Source of the DNA: a virus
DNA length: 32,521 nucleotides
Strand: one strand, 5' to 3'
IMG/VR virus record: IMGVR_UViG_3300006736_000044
Location: 1 to 32,521 of that record
The notes below the pieces were generated by a model. It worked only from the letters and a program-made list of their open reading frames with translations. It had not been told where the DNA came from and made no database searches. The first letter of the stretch is position 1. Each line of letters starts with the position of its first letter. Below are positions 1 to 5,945 of the stretch, one piece after another. The position numbers were made by a program, and so were the translations under genes.

Positions 1-95
1 GTAATGCTGCTGTAGATAGAGGCTTAACACAGGCACATGTTCAACAAGTAAAGACTAACTCAACAACTAAACAAGGAGAAACTCATGGCCGTTAA
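1..95 (+). CDS. C-terminal fragment of an upstream gene (partial, 5' end outside window)
   Basis: An open frame enters from the left edge (first full codon at 3) and gives about 30 residues ending in HGR before a TAA at 93-95. It overlaps the start of the next gene by 11 bases, which fits the tight packing of this block. The fragment is polar (many Gln, Thr, Asn) and has no recognisable motif. The other two forward frames meet stops within the first 15 bases, so this is the only frame that could carry an upstream gene to this point. No function can be assigned from the fragment. Confidence 0.45.
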   Translation, partial: NAAVDRGLTQAHVQQVKTNSTTKQGETHGR

Positions 96-663
96 AACAA
101 TGCCTATGTCAACAGGTACCGGACTATATAATGAAGGATGGCATGAAGTCACTATCCGCCAAGCTACACAAGATGTTTGGAAAAGTAATGATAAATCAAG
201 TACATATATAGATTTATTATTTGAAGGATATAAAGACAATATGAATCTTCGTGTATTTGAAGTGAGAAATAAAGAAACCAATGAAGAATTTAAGTTAGTT
301 AATCTATTTCGCTATGCAATGGCAGGAATAATTAATGTACTTAATGATCCCACTGGTAAGAAACCTATTCTTCAGTATGATGATGATGTTTCAGGTCTTG
401 TAGGAAAGCGTATCAATGCATTTGTTTATAAAAATGCAGATGGATATAGCGAATTCTTTGATACAGTTGCTCCTGTAGAACAAGAAGGTGAACATTATTC
501 ATTTACTGTAGACCAAGTAACTACTCTAAAAGCATCTGCAGAGAAAAATTTCTCCAGATCTAATAAGAGTAACCACCTTAATGGAACTACTACTAGTACA
601 CTTCCATTATCAGTTCAAGGTGGTCCTGCTGATACAACTAGTAATAATGATATTCCTTTCTAA
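85..663 (+). CDS. ssb: Putative phage single-stranded DNA-binding protein
   Basis: A 192-residue protein that probably coats single-stranded DNA during phage replication. Residues 1-130 look like a mixed beta domain that could be an OB-like fold. The tail from about 150 is low-complexity (Ser, Thr, Asn, Gly) and ends in NNDIPF. An acidic, flexible tail ending in D-I-P-F is the hallmark of bacterial and phage SSBs, where the tip docks partner replication proteins. Start: an AAGGAG ribosome-binding site lies 5-6 bases before the ATG at 85. It heads the replication block, upstream of the primase-helicase, and is followed at once by a terminator-like hairpin at 682-708. The SSB call rests mainly on the C-terminal tip and context; the core fold was not verified. 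Confidence 0.7.
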   Translation: MAVKTMPMSTGTGLYNEGWHEVTIRQATQDVWKSNDKSSTYIDLLFEGYKDNMNLRVFEVRNKETNEEFKLVNLFRYAMAGIINVLNDPTGKKPILQYDDDVSGLVGKRINAFVYKNADGYSEFFDTVAPVEQEGEHYSFTVDQVTTLKASAEKNFSRSNKSNHLNGTTTSTLPLSVQGGPADTTSNNDIPF

Positions 664-681
664 GGGATAATGTTTAGAATA

Positions 682-708
682 AGGGGTCATAGCAATATGG
701 CCCCTTTT
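682..708 (+). terminator. Candidate intrinsic terminator after the ssb-like gene
   Basis: A 9-base arm (AGGGGTCAT, 682-690) pairs with ATGGCCCCT (697-705) across a 6-base loop, with one G-T wobble, and is followed by a short T run (to 708). It begins 18 bases after the stop of the SSB-like gene. The T run is short, so termination may be partial, which would let SSB be made in excess of the downstream genes. The longest reading of the next small ORF would run through the hairpin. Confidence 0.6.
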
Positions 709-714
709 CATCTC

Positions 715-891
715 ATGCCAGATAAATCTGACGAAATAATAAAACAATTAAAGATTGCTCTTGATAGACTAGAGTATGCTACTGAAATTATAAAAATGTG
801 GGTAGGATATATGAATAGTCATTTGAGTGATACTGAAGAAATGTTAGTTGAAAAATGTAAAGAATTTTTAGGAGAAAATAATGAATCTTGA
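715..891 (+). CDS. Small hypothetical helical protein (58 aa; start uncertain)
   Basis: A small, mostly alpha-helical, charged protein with no recognised family. The frame is open from an ATG at 670 (73 aa), with further in-frame ATGs at 697 and 715. I chose 715 (MPDKSDEIIKQL...) because the residues before it are encoded by the terminator-like hairpin and look non-coding. However, the ATG at 670 has an AAGGG nearby and none of the three has a strong ribosome-binding site. The end overlaps the next small gene (881-1012) by 11 bases. It lies between the SSB-like gene and the primase-helicase. Function unknown. Confidence 0.6.
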   Translation: MPDKSDEIIKQLKIALDRLEYATEIIKMWVGYMNSHLSDTEEMLVEKCKEFLGENNES

Positions 892-1012
892 AGATATAAT
901 AAGATTATGGCAAAAAACACAAGAAGGCCATATTGATGAATGTAGAAAAAATCAAATTATTTTCTCTGAGATAATGTGGACCCTATATGAAAAAGAAAAG
1001 GAGAAAGAATGA
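881..1012 (+). CDS. Small hypothetical protein (43 aa)
   Basis: A 43-residue ORF beginning MNLEDIIRLWQ and ending in a run of Lys/Glu pairs. The ATG at 881 has GGAG six bases upstream, overlaps the previous gene's end by 11 bases, and its TGA overlaps the next ATG as ATGA (1009-1012). That placement, filling an otherwise empty 117-base gap, is the main argument that it is real. The sequence predicts one or two amphipathic helices with Trp and Cys residues. No family recognised. Confidence 0.6.
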   Translation: MNLEDIIRLWQKTQEGHIDECRKNQIIFSEIMWTLYEKEKEKE

Positions 1013-1305
1013 AAAAACAAACTAAATTTGATATTGTTCCTATAAAGGAAAATATAACCTATGGATTTGATAAAAAACATCTTACTATTATAGAAAAATT
1101 AGATAATGGTAAAACTAGAGAAGTATATTGGATTGAAAAATCAAGATGTAGAACCATAGAAGAACAATTCGACTGGATATTACATATGAATGAGAAAAAT
1201 TGGATTAATGGATATAAATTTAAAGATGAATTTGCAGCAGCTATACGATTATGGGCACATGAAGATACTAATTTTGCAACTGCCATAAGATTAAAAGCAA
1301 AATAA
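1009..1305 (+). CDS. Hypothetical protein (98 aa)
   Basis: A 98-residue acidic/basic mixed protein. The N-terminal half alternates charged and hydrophobic residues in a beta-like pattern (to about residue 45), and the C-terminal half looks helical with Trp-rich segments (DWIL, NWING, RLWAH). The ATG at 1009 has a strong AAAGGAGA site and is joined to the preceding 43-aa gene by an ATGA overlap. The primase-helicase gene starts 9 bases after its stop, so the two are probably co-transcribed and perhaps co-translated. No known domain recognised; a replication accessory role is only suggested by position. Confidence 0.75.
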   Translation: MKKQTKFDIVPIKENITYGFDKKHLTIIEKLDNGKTREVYWIEKSRCRTIEEQFDWILHMNEKNWINGYKFKDEFAAAIRLWAHEDTNFATAIRLKAK

Positions 1306-1314
1306 GGAGAAAGA

Positions 1315-3048
1315 ATGATTAAAGAATTTGCAGCTGGATTAGCAAATCGTCATCATTTTGGAGATGTTCATGATATTACTAAATGGACAGGTATGGCACA
1401 AGATACTTTCATGTCCCTATGGGATTACGATGGTCATGTAATTGATTACGTTAAAAAGAAAGGTACTCTTGCATCTTATGATGGAATGCTTTATATGCCT
1501 GATGAATTTCTTCTTGATGTTGATGGCTCTAATCCCGATAATGCTCGACAAAAAACAATTGGTTTAGGTATCTTATTAAATGATTTATGCATTCCATATC
1601 AAGTCTATTTCTCTGGAACTGGATTTCATTTAGGAATACCTGGATCTGCATTTAGATGGAAACCTACACCTGATCTTCATTTAAAAGTAAAAGATGAATT
1701 ACTCAGTAAAGGTATTTATGAATATGCAGATATTTCTGTATCTGATAAGACAAGGCTTATAAGGGTAGTTAATACTTTAAATAGTAAGTCTAGGTTATGG
1801 AAAATACCTCTACTACAAGCTGAATTACATAAACCTGTAACAGAAATACAAACCTTAGCAAAAGGTAAAAGAAGTACTTATACATGGCAAACATTAGAAT
1901 GTGAACCTGTATTTGATGTGTTAAAGCGTAAGGTTCAAGCAAGTGATAAAACATTTGAAACTGTAACTCTTGGTAGGAATCCTGATCCTGTATGGTATCC
2001 ATGTATACAAACTATGATGTCCGGAGCTGGTCAAGGTTCAAGACACCAGATAGCTTTACGTATAGCAGGTCATCTAAGATGGAGATATCCAGAACATTTA
2101 GTTAGACTTGTTATGGAAGATTGGAGACAACGTGTAGATAAAGGATTAAATTCATTTAGTAAAGAAGAAATGGATAAACTTGTAACAGATTGTTATGAGG
2201 GTCATAATGGTAATGGCTATAACTATGGTTGTACTGATGTTCATATGGATAATCATTGTCAATCTACATGTACTTTGTATAAAGCTAAGAAATCTCAACA
2301 CATGATGGATGCTAAATCTATGGAAAAAGAGTTAGTTGAATTTTTCACAAGAGATTTAGATCCTATAAATATAGGTAAATTGTATGATCAAGATTTTCCT
2401 ATATATCCTGGTGAAGTAGTAGTCTTACAAGCACCACCTAAGTCTATGAAAACCATGCTTTTACAGAGTTGGGTACAAAAACTTAAACGTCCAACATACT
2501 TTATAGAAATGGAAATGTCACCAAGACAAATGTGGATGAGATTTGTGATGATGGAGAAAAATTGGAATGAAGAAGAACTTAAAGCTCATTATACACAATA
2601 TGCCAATGGAATTTCTCAAAACTTTGATTGGCTCACTATAGATTATAACAGTTGTTATGCTCATGAATTAAATAAAAGAATAATGATGTTACCATATAAA
2701 CCTGAAATAGTTGTGGTAGATCATATGGGTCTATTTAGATCTCAGAAACATGATAATAACATGAAGGTAGAAGAAGTATCTCAAGCTTTAATGGAAGTAG
2801 CTATTCAGAATAATGTAGTAGTATTTGCTATATCTGAAATAACTAAACAAGCATTTCATGAAGGTATGGATATTACTTCAGCTAAAGGTTCATTCCGTAT
2901 TGGATATAATGCTAATAAAGTTCTATCTCTTACTCCATACAAGGATGAAAATAATCTTGTTAAAACCTTAAAGATTGTGTGTACAGCTAATAGAGAAAGA
3001 GAAAATCTTGATCTTGAATTAAATGTAAATGGGACACAAATAGGATGA
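1315..3048 (+). CDS. Fused primase-helicase (AEP-like primase plus RecA-like helicase)
   Basis: A 577-residue protein likely to prime and unwind DNA at the phage fork. The N-terminal part carries archaeo-eukaryotic primase-like motifs: FLLDVDG (D68, D70, metal ligands), SGTGFHLGIP (S100, H105) and a basic third motif near R147-K163. A Cys/His cluster at 293-319 (C293, C306, H310, C315, C319) may bind zinc. The C-terminal part is a RecA-type ATPase: a Walker A-like loop APPKSMKT (373-380) and a Walker B strand IVVVDH (465-470). The Walker A lacks the usual glycines but keeps K-T. Start: AAGGAGA lies a few bases before the ATG. Its stop overlaps the next gene as ATGA. T7-like phages use a TOPRIM primase-helicase, so the AEP type is a notable replacement. 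The domain calls rest on motifs only. Confidence 0.82.
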   Translation: MIKEFAAGLANRHHFGDVHDITKWTGMAQDTFMSLWDYDGHVIDYVKKKGTLASYDGMLYMPDEFLLDVDGSNPDNARQKTIGLGILLNDLCIPYQVYFSGTGFHLGIPGSAFRWKPTPDLHLKVKDELLSKGIYEYADISVSDKTRLIRVVNTLNSKSRLWKIPLLQAELHKPVTEIQTLAKGKRSTYTWQTLECEPVFDVLKRKVQASDKTFETVTLGRNPDPVWYPCIQTMMSGAGQGSRHQIALRIAGHLRWRYPEHLVRLVMEDWRQRVDKGLNSFSKEEMDKLVTDCYEGHNGNGYNYGCTDVHMDNHCQSTCTLYKAKKSQHMMDAKSMEKELVEFFTRDLDPINIGKLYDQDFPIYPGEVVVLQAPPKSMKTMLLQSWVQKLKRPTYFIEMEMSPRQMWMRFVMMEKNWNEEELKAHYTQYANGISQNFDWLTIDYNSCYAHELNKRIMMLPYKPEIVVVDHMGLFRSQKHDNNMKVEEVSQALMEVAIQNNVVVFAISEITKQAFHEGMDITSAKGSFRIGYNANKVLSLTPYKDENNLVKTLKIVCTANRERENLDLELNVNGTQIG

Positions 3049-3227
3049 TACAGATTACAAAATGGATAAATCCTGATGAAGAAACCTGGTATCAAGGAAC
3101 TTATATTACTAATTTAGAATGGCTAATGATCCAAAAAGAACATCTTTCTAATCTTACTGGTAAGAAAGTTGTAATAAAAACCGATTCTAAAGGATATAAA
3201 GCTGTATTTAGAGGTAGAATCAAGTGA
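3045..3227 (+). CDS. Small hypothetical protein (60 aa)
   Basis: A 60-residue protein rich in Trp, Tyr and Lys with a beta-like C-terminal half (KKVVIKTDSKGYKAVFRG). Its ATG overlaps the TGA of the primase-helicase (ATGA, 3045-3048) and there is no strong separate ribosome-binding site, so translation is probably coupled. No recognised family. A nucleic-acid-binding role is possible from the basic, aromatic composition and position, but this is speculative. Confidence 0.65.
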   Translation: MIQITKWINPDEETWYQGTYITNLEWLMIQKEHLSNLTGKKVVIKTDSKGYKAVFRGRIK

Positions 3228-3364
3228 TTGCTGACAGAATGACAGAAGATGCTGATTGGAGAGATGGTATGAGCCAATTCAGACTCAGGATTTTGGAAGA
3301 AATTCAATTAATAAATGAAAAGTTAGAACAACTAGAACAACAAATAAAGGAGAAAACCCCATGA
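3224..3364 (+). CDS. Small coiled-coil hypothetical protein (46 aa, GTG start)
   Basis: A 46-residue ORF that fills the gap before the DUF932-like gene. The GTG at 3224 overlaps the previous stop (GTGA), with GAGG about nine bases upstream. An in-frame ATG at 3239 is an alternative start but has no ribosome-binding site. The C-terminal half (about residues 22-42) is a Leu/Ile-heptad helix full of Glu, Gln and Lys, typical of a short coiled coil. The TGA overlaps the next ATG (ATGA, 3361-3364). No function recognised. Confidence 0.55.
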   Translation: MIADRMTEDADWRDGMSQFRLRILEEIQLINEKLEQLEQQIKEKTP

Positions 3365-4185
3365 ACCCGTACTTACCAATAAGAAAAGTACCATTAGATT
3401 ATAATGGTATATCATCATCTGCTTATTCAGTTCAGATGCAGCATCCAGTATATCATAATAAAGAACTAACATCTCAAACTGGAGAAAATCTAACTGAATG
3501 GAAAGAAACAGGTGTAGTAGGTCATAGCTATATGTTATTACCTAATGAAGATGTAAAAGATGCTGCTAATCAAGTAGCTAAAGAATGTAATTTAAACTTT
3601 ACATTTGACAAAACGTTCTTTAACGGCCGTAGTTATGCCTATTCCATGAAATCTGATCATGTGTGTGGGGAAGTAGCCCAGGGAGACGATGTAGCCTTAG
3701 GCATGCAATTTTGGAACAGTTATGATGGTTCTAAAGCTTTTGGCTTTGCAATGATGCTATATAGATTAATATGTACAAATGGAATGATGAGTAAAGATCA
3801 TTTTAATACATATAGATTCACACATGAACCTAAGAGTGAAAACTGGGAAGAAAATCTAGAACAAGTAGTGACTAATATTAACAACATAAGTAATGGATCT
3901 GAAAATCTAAATAGATTGTTAGGCAATCTACGAGGTCTTAGTCAGTTAAAGGTTACTACAGAAGAACTAGGAAGGATTAGACATAATCATTTAAAAGATG
4001 TTCCAGTTCAATTATGGGGTAATATAGTAGATAATTATACTAATCCTGAAAATCGTGTTGAACATAACGGCTGGACATTACTTAATACTGCTACTGATCT
4101 TTTGTGGCATAAGGAAAAGCCTACTGTTGCTAGTTATGGACAGAATGCTACCATTGTAGATGGATTATGTAGAGCAGTTGCGTGA
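3361..4185 (+). CDS. DUF932-like phage/plasmid protein
   Basis: A 274-residue protein that I recognise as DUF932-like. These proteins of about 250-350 residues are found in phages and plasmids and their biochemical role is not settled. Telling segments are a central beta region with NSYDGSKAFGF followed by YRLICTNGMM (roughly residues 119-139); the S-x-D-G-S and C-T-N-G-M pieces are characteristic of that family. The ATG at 3361 has AAGGAG seven bases upstream and overlaps the stop of the 46-aa gene. The sequence after about residue 160 looks helical. It lies between the primase-helicase and nuclease-like genes, which is compatible with a DNA replication or recombination accessory role. Confidence 0.75.
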   Translation: MNPYLPIRKVPLDYNGISSSAYSVQMQHPVYHNKELTSQTGENLTEWKETGVVGHSYMLLPNEDVKDAANQVAKECNLNFTFDKTFFNGRSYAYSMKSDHVCGEVAQGDDVALGMQFWNSYDGSKAFGFAMMLYRLICTNGMMSKDHFNTYRFTHEPKSENWEENLEQVVTNINNISNGSENLNRLLGNLRGLSQLKVTTEELGRIRHNHLKDVPVQLWGNIVDNYTNPENRVEHNGWTLLNTATDLLWHKEKPTVASYGQNATIVDGLCRAVA

Positions 4186-4297
4186 AATGTTAAAGAGTCT
4201 TCTCCTTCAGAATACTGAACTTCGTAAAAAAGTTCGGGTTCTGGAGGAGATTCTTCGTTCTTACATTCCAATATTAAGGAAAAAAGATGATAAATAA
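4160..4297 (+). CDS. Small coiled-coil protein (45 aa)
   Basis: A 45-residue ORF that overlaps the end of the DUF932-like gene by 26 bases and the start of the following gene by 11. It spans what would otherwise be a 101-base gap. It reads as one amphipathic helix: MDYVEQLREML, then a Leu-rich heptad stretch and a basic end (LRKKDDK). The ATG at 4160 lacks a clear ribosome-binding site; the in-frame ATG at 4187 (36 aa), just past the previous stop, is an alternative that would rely on coupling. No family recognised. Confidence 0.5.
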   Translation: MDYVEQLREMLKSLLLQNTELRKKVRVLEEILRSYIPILRKKDDK

Positions 4298-4685
4298 GAA
4301 ATTTAACAAGGAGAGTCATGCTGTTAATGATAAACCTGCAAAAGATCTAGTAATTAGATTTCTTCAATCAAAAGGATTAGATGCAATAGAAAATCCCAAT
4401 GATTATGGTATAGATATTATGGTTTCTCGTTATGAAGTTGAAAGACGTGAGATATGGATAGATAATTTTCCATTTAAAACTGTACACATACCAGCAAGAA
4501 AAGCAAAGTTTTTAAAATATAGCATAGTATATGCGATAGTTAATAAAGACTTTAATAAGATTATGTTATGCACTTCAGAAGTTATAAGACAGTATGATAA
4601 AGTAGAAGTTCCTAACAAATCAGTACCAAGAGGAGAATATTTTTATGATGTGCCAATTAAAGAATGGCATACATATGATTTATAA
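4287..4685 (+). CDS. Putative PD-(D/E)XK-type nuclease-like protein (132 aa)
   Basis: A 132-residue protein resembling small phage proteins of the PD-(D/E)XK fold. After an N-terminal helix (AKDLVIRFLQSKG, about 18-30) comes YGIDIMV with Asp near residue 43. A strand EVERREIW (50-57) follows, then TVHIPARKAKF (65-75), whose lysine could complete a D...E...K site. A beta strand and a helix complete the domain. The active-site assignment is tentative because the spacing differs from canonical enzymes. AAGGA precedes the ATG at 4287, and the TAA overlaps the next ATG (TAATG). A DNA-processing role in replication or host DNA breakdown is an inference from fold and context. Confidence 0.6.
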   Translation: MINKKFNKESHAVNDKPAKDLVIRFLQSKGLDAIENPNDYGIDIMVSRYEVERREIWIDNFPFKTVHIPARKAKFLKYSIVYAIVNKDFNKIMLCTSEVIRQYDKVEVPNKSVPRGEYFYDVPIKEWHTYDL

Positions 4686-4918
4686 TGTTTGGGATAAATG
4701 CAAAGTTGCCAAAAAAACATTTTGTATGCAATATGTGCTCTGGATCACATAAACTACAAGATGTATATATCTGGGGTAACTTTGCTATTTCCCCTGAACA
4801 TCCTTATGAAGAATTAGAAATATGTAAAGCATGTGCTCTACGTGAACATGGTAAGAAAAAGAAAGTTAAATTAAAAGATATAATAGAAGAAAGGACTAAA
4901 CAATGGCTAAAAAAGTAA
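4685..4918 (+). CDS. Small zinc-ribbon-like protein (77 aa)
   Basis: A 77-residue protein with two Cys pairs, C15-x2-C18 and C47-x2-C50, spaced as expected for a four-Cys zinc ribbon. A basic helical tail follows (KKKKVKLKDI and RTKQWLKK). Such proteins often bind nucleic acid or a polymerase, but the exact role is unknown. The ATG overlaps the previous TAA (TAATG), and its 3' end overlaps the next gene by 16 bases. Confidence 0.7.
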   Translation: MFGINAKLPKKHFVCNMCSGSHKLQDVYIWGNFAISPEHPYEELEICKACALREHGKKKKVKLKDIIEERTKQWLKK

Positions 4919-5157
4919 GTAAGAAAGCTAGTAAAAAAACTGACGCTTCTCTAGAGATTAAAACTCCCTATCCTAAAGAAAAAAAGAAAATAAATGAAGT
5001 ATACCATAATCTAGGGAAATTACCTCCATTAGGAGCTGATTCAGATTATTGGGGAGAAAAAATGGTAAAACTTCAAGATCGTATTAATGAACTTGAGCTT
5101 ACTGTAAATAGTATGCATCTTAAATTAAATAAAGTTGCTAATAGAATGGGTCTTTGA
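4903..5157 (+). CDS. Basic/coiled-coil hypothetical protein (84 aa)
   Basis: An 84-residue protein with a lysine-rich N-terminus (seven lysines in the first 12 residues) and a C-terminal heptad helix from about residue 54 (KLQDRINELELTVNSMHLKL). It may bind DNA or RNA through the basic end and oligomerise through the helix. The ATG at 4903 lies within the end of the zinc-ribbon gene, with a weak AGGA upstream. The stop overlaps the next ATG as TGATG (5155-5159). No family recognised. Confidence 0.65.
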   Translation: MAKKVSKKASKKTDASLEIKTPYPKEKKKINEVYHNLGKLPPLGADSDYWGEKMVKLQDRINELELTVNSMHLKLNKVANRMGL

Positions 5158-5447
5158 TGGAAAAAGAAGTTAATACTTATCAGCAATTTAATTTCCAGAT
5201 AGCTCTTGAAAAAATAGAAACACTTACTCAGCAGAATAATGAGTTACTTGATACAATAGATAGACTTGAAGAACAATTAATAGATAAAGATTCAAAGATA
5301 ACTCATAATTTAAGAGAACCAAGCACTAATAAATTCAAGAAAATTTCAGAAGAAGCAGATGCTGCTATAAAGAGATTTTCAGCTAAACTAAGAAAGGAGT
5401 TAACCAAAAATGGCAAGTCCAAGCAAGGCCAAGGGGAATCGGTTTGA
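5157..5447 (+). CDS. Coiled-coil hypothetical protein (96 aa)
   Basis: A 96-residue protein dominated by a long heptad helix at about residues 12-50 (QIALEKIETLTQQNNELLDT and on). A charged region follows, ending in a basic Gly/Gln/Lys tail (KNGKSKQGQGE). I place the start at the ATG at 5157, coupled to the preceding TGA. The open frame can be read three bases further to a TTG, but the ATG is more usual. Its 3' end overlaps the following nuclease gene by 38 bases. A scaffold or adaptor role in the replication module is possible, not shown. Confidence 0.65.
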   Translation: MEKEVNTYQQFNFQIALEKIETLTQQNNELLDTIDRLEEQLIDKDSKITHNLREPSTNKFKKISEEADAAIKRFSAKLRKELTKNGKSKQGQGESV

Positions 5448-5733
5448 AAGAGAAATAGTTAATACTGTCCTGAGTTCAGGATTTAAAACTTGTAAACGTG
5501 CCTGGGGAAGCAATGGAGCTTCTCTTGGTATGCATGAAGAAGTTGATGTCCTGATGGGAGATGATTTTAAGATTCAAGCAAAATGTAGAAAGAAATTAGC
5601 ATCATTTCTAATACCTACTGAGCATGTAGATGCTGTAGTATGTAAACAAGACAGAGGTGAAACCCTTATCATTATGAGGTTTGACGATTGGTTAGAGCAA
5701 AGATTCATCAATTCAATGCCGGAGGAAAAATAA
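5410..5733 (+). CDS. Hjc-like Holliday-junction resolvase / PD-(D/E)XK nuclease
   Basis: A 107-residue protein resembling the archaeal Hjc-type resolvase family, which cuts four-way junctions; in phages it would resolve replication or recombination intermediates before packaging. Visible motifs: AKGNRFEREIVNTVL (residues 7-21, with the catalytic-type Glu at 13 or 15), a basic turn with WGSNGAS (32-38), EEVDVL (43-48, D46) and IQAKCRK (55-61, Q56 and K58). This follows the E...D...(E/Q)xK layout of the PD-(D/E)XK fold. Size fits the family (about 110-150 aa). AAAGGAG lies about nine bases before the ATG at 5410, within the end of the previous gene. The TAA overlaps the next ATG. Junction specificity cannot be separated from a general nuclease on sequence alone. 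Confidence 0.75.
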   Translation: MASPSKAKGNRFEREIVNTVLSSGFKTCKRAWGSNGASLGMHEEVDVLMGDDFKIQAKCRKKLASFLIPTEHVDAVVCKQDRGETLIIMRFDDWLEQRFINSMPEEK

Positions 5734-5945
5734 TGCAAAGTATGTTCAAATTTGGAAATCATTTCTTAGGCGGGATAAGTCTTATGTATATAAAGCCAAT
5801 AAATACCTACTCATTATTGGTAACATTTATGTTACTACATTTAACTATAGATATATTGCATTATGGTATTAGGATAGGATTTTCTATTGGAGATGGTGAA
5901 GTCTTCTTTAAAGTGCAAGCTGGAACAAGACTATCTTCCTCGTAA
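5733..5945 (+). CDS. Small membrane protein (70 aa)
   Basis: A 70-residue hydrophobic protein with one or two probable membrane segments in about residues 10-50 (FLGGISLMYI and TYSLLVTFMLLHLTIDILHY). The ATG at 5733 overlaps the TAA of the Hjc-like gene (TAATG) and has a GGAGG site 8 bases upstream; an upstream in-frame start at 5688 is less likely for that reason. It is the last gene of the + block, and its stop lies inside the 3' end of the convergent 900-aa gene, a 15-base overlap. A holin-like, antiholin or superinfection role is possible; nothing in the sequence decides it. Confidence 0.65.
   Translation: MQSMFKFGNHFLGGISLMYIKPINTYSLLVTFMLLHLTIDILHYGIRIGFSIGDGEVFFKVQAGTRLSSS

Noticed and set aside
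5688-5732. Starting the 70-aa membrane protein at 5688
   Set aside because: The extra residues overlap the Hjc-like gene in another frame, while the ATG at 5733 has GGAGG and a TAATG overlap.
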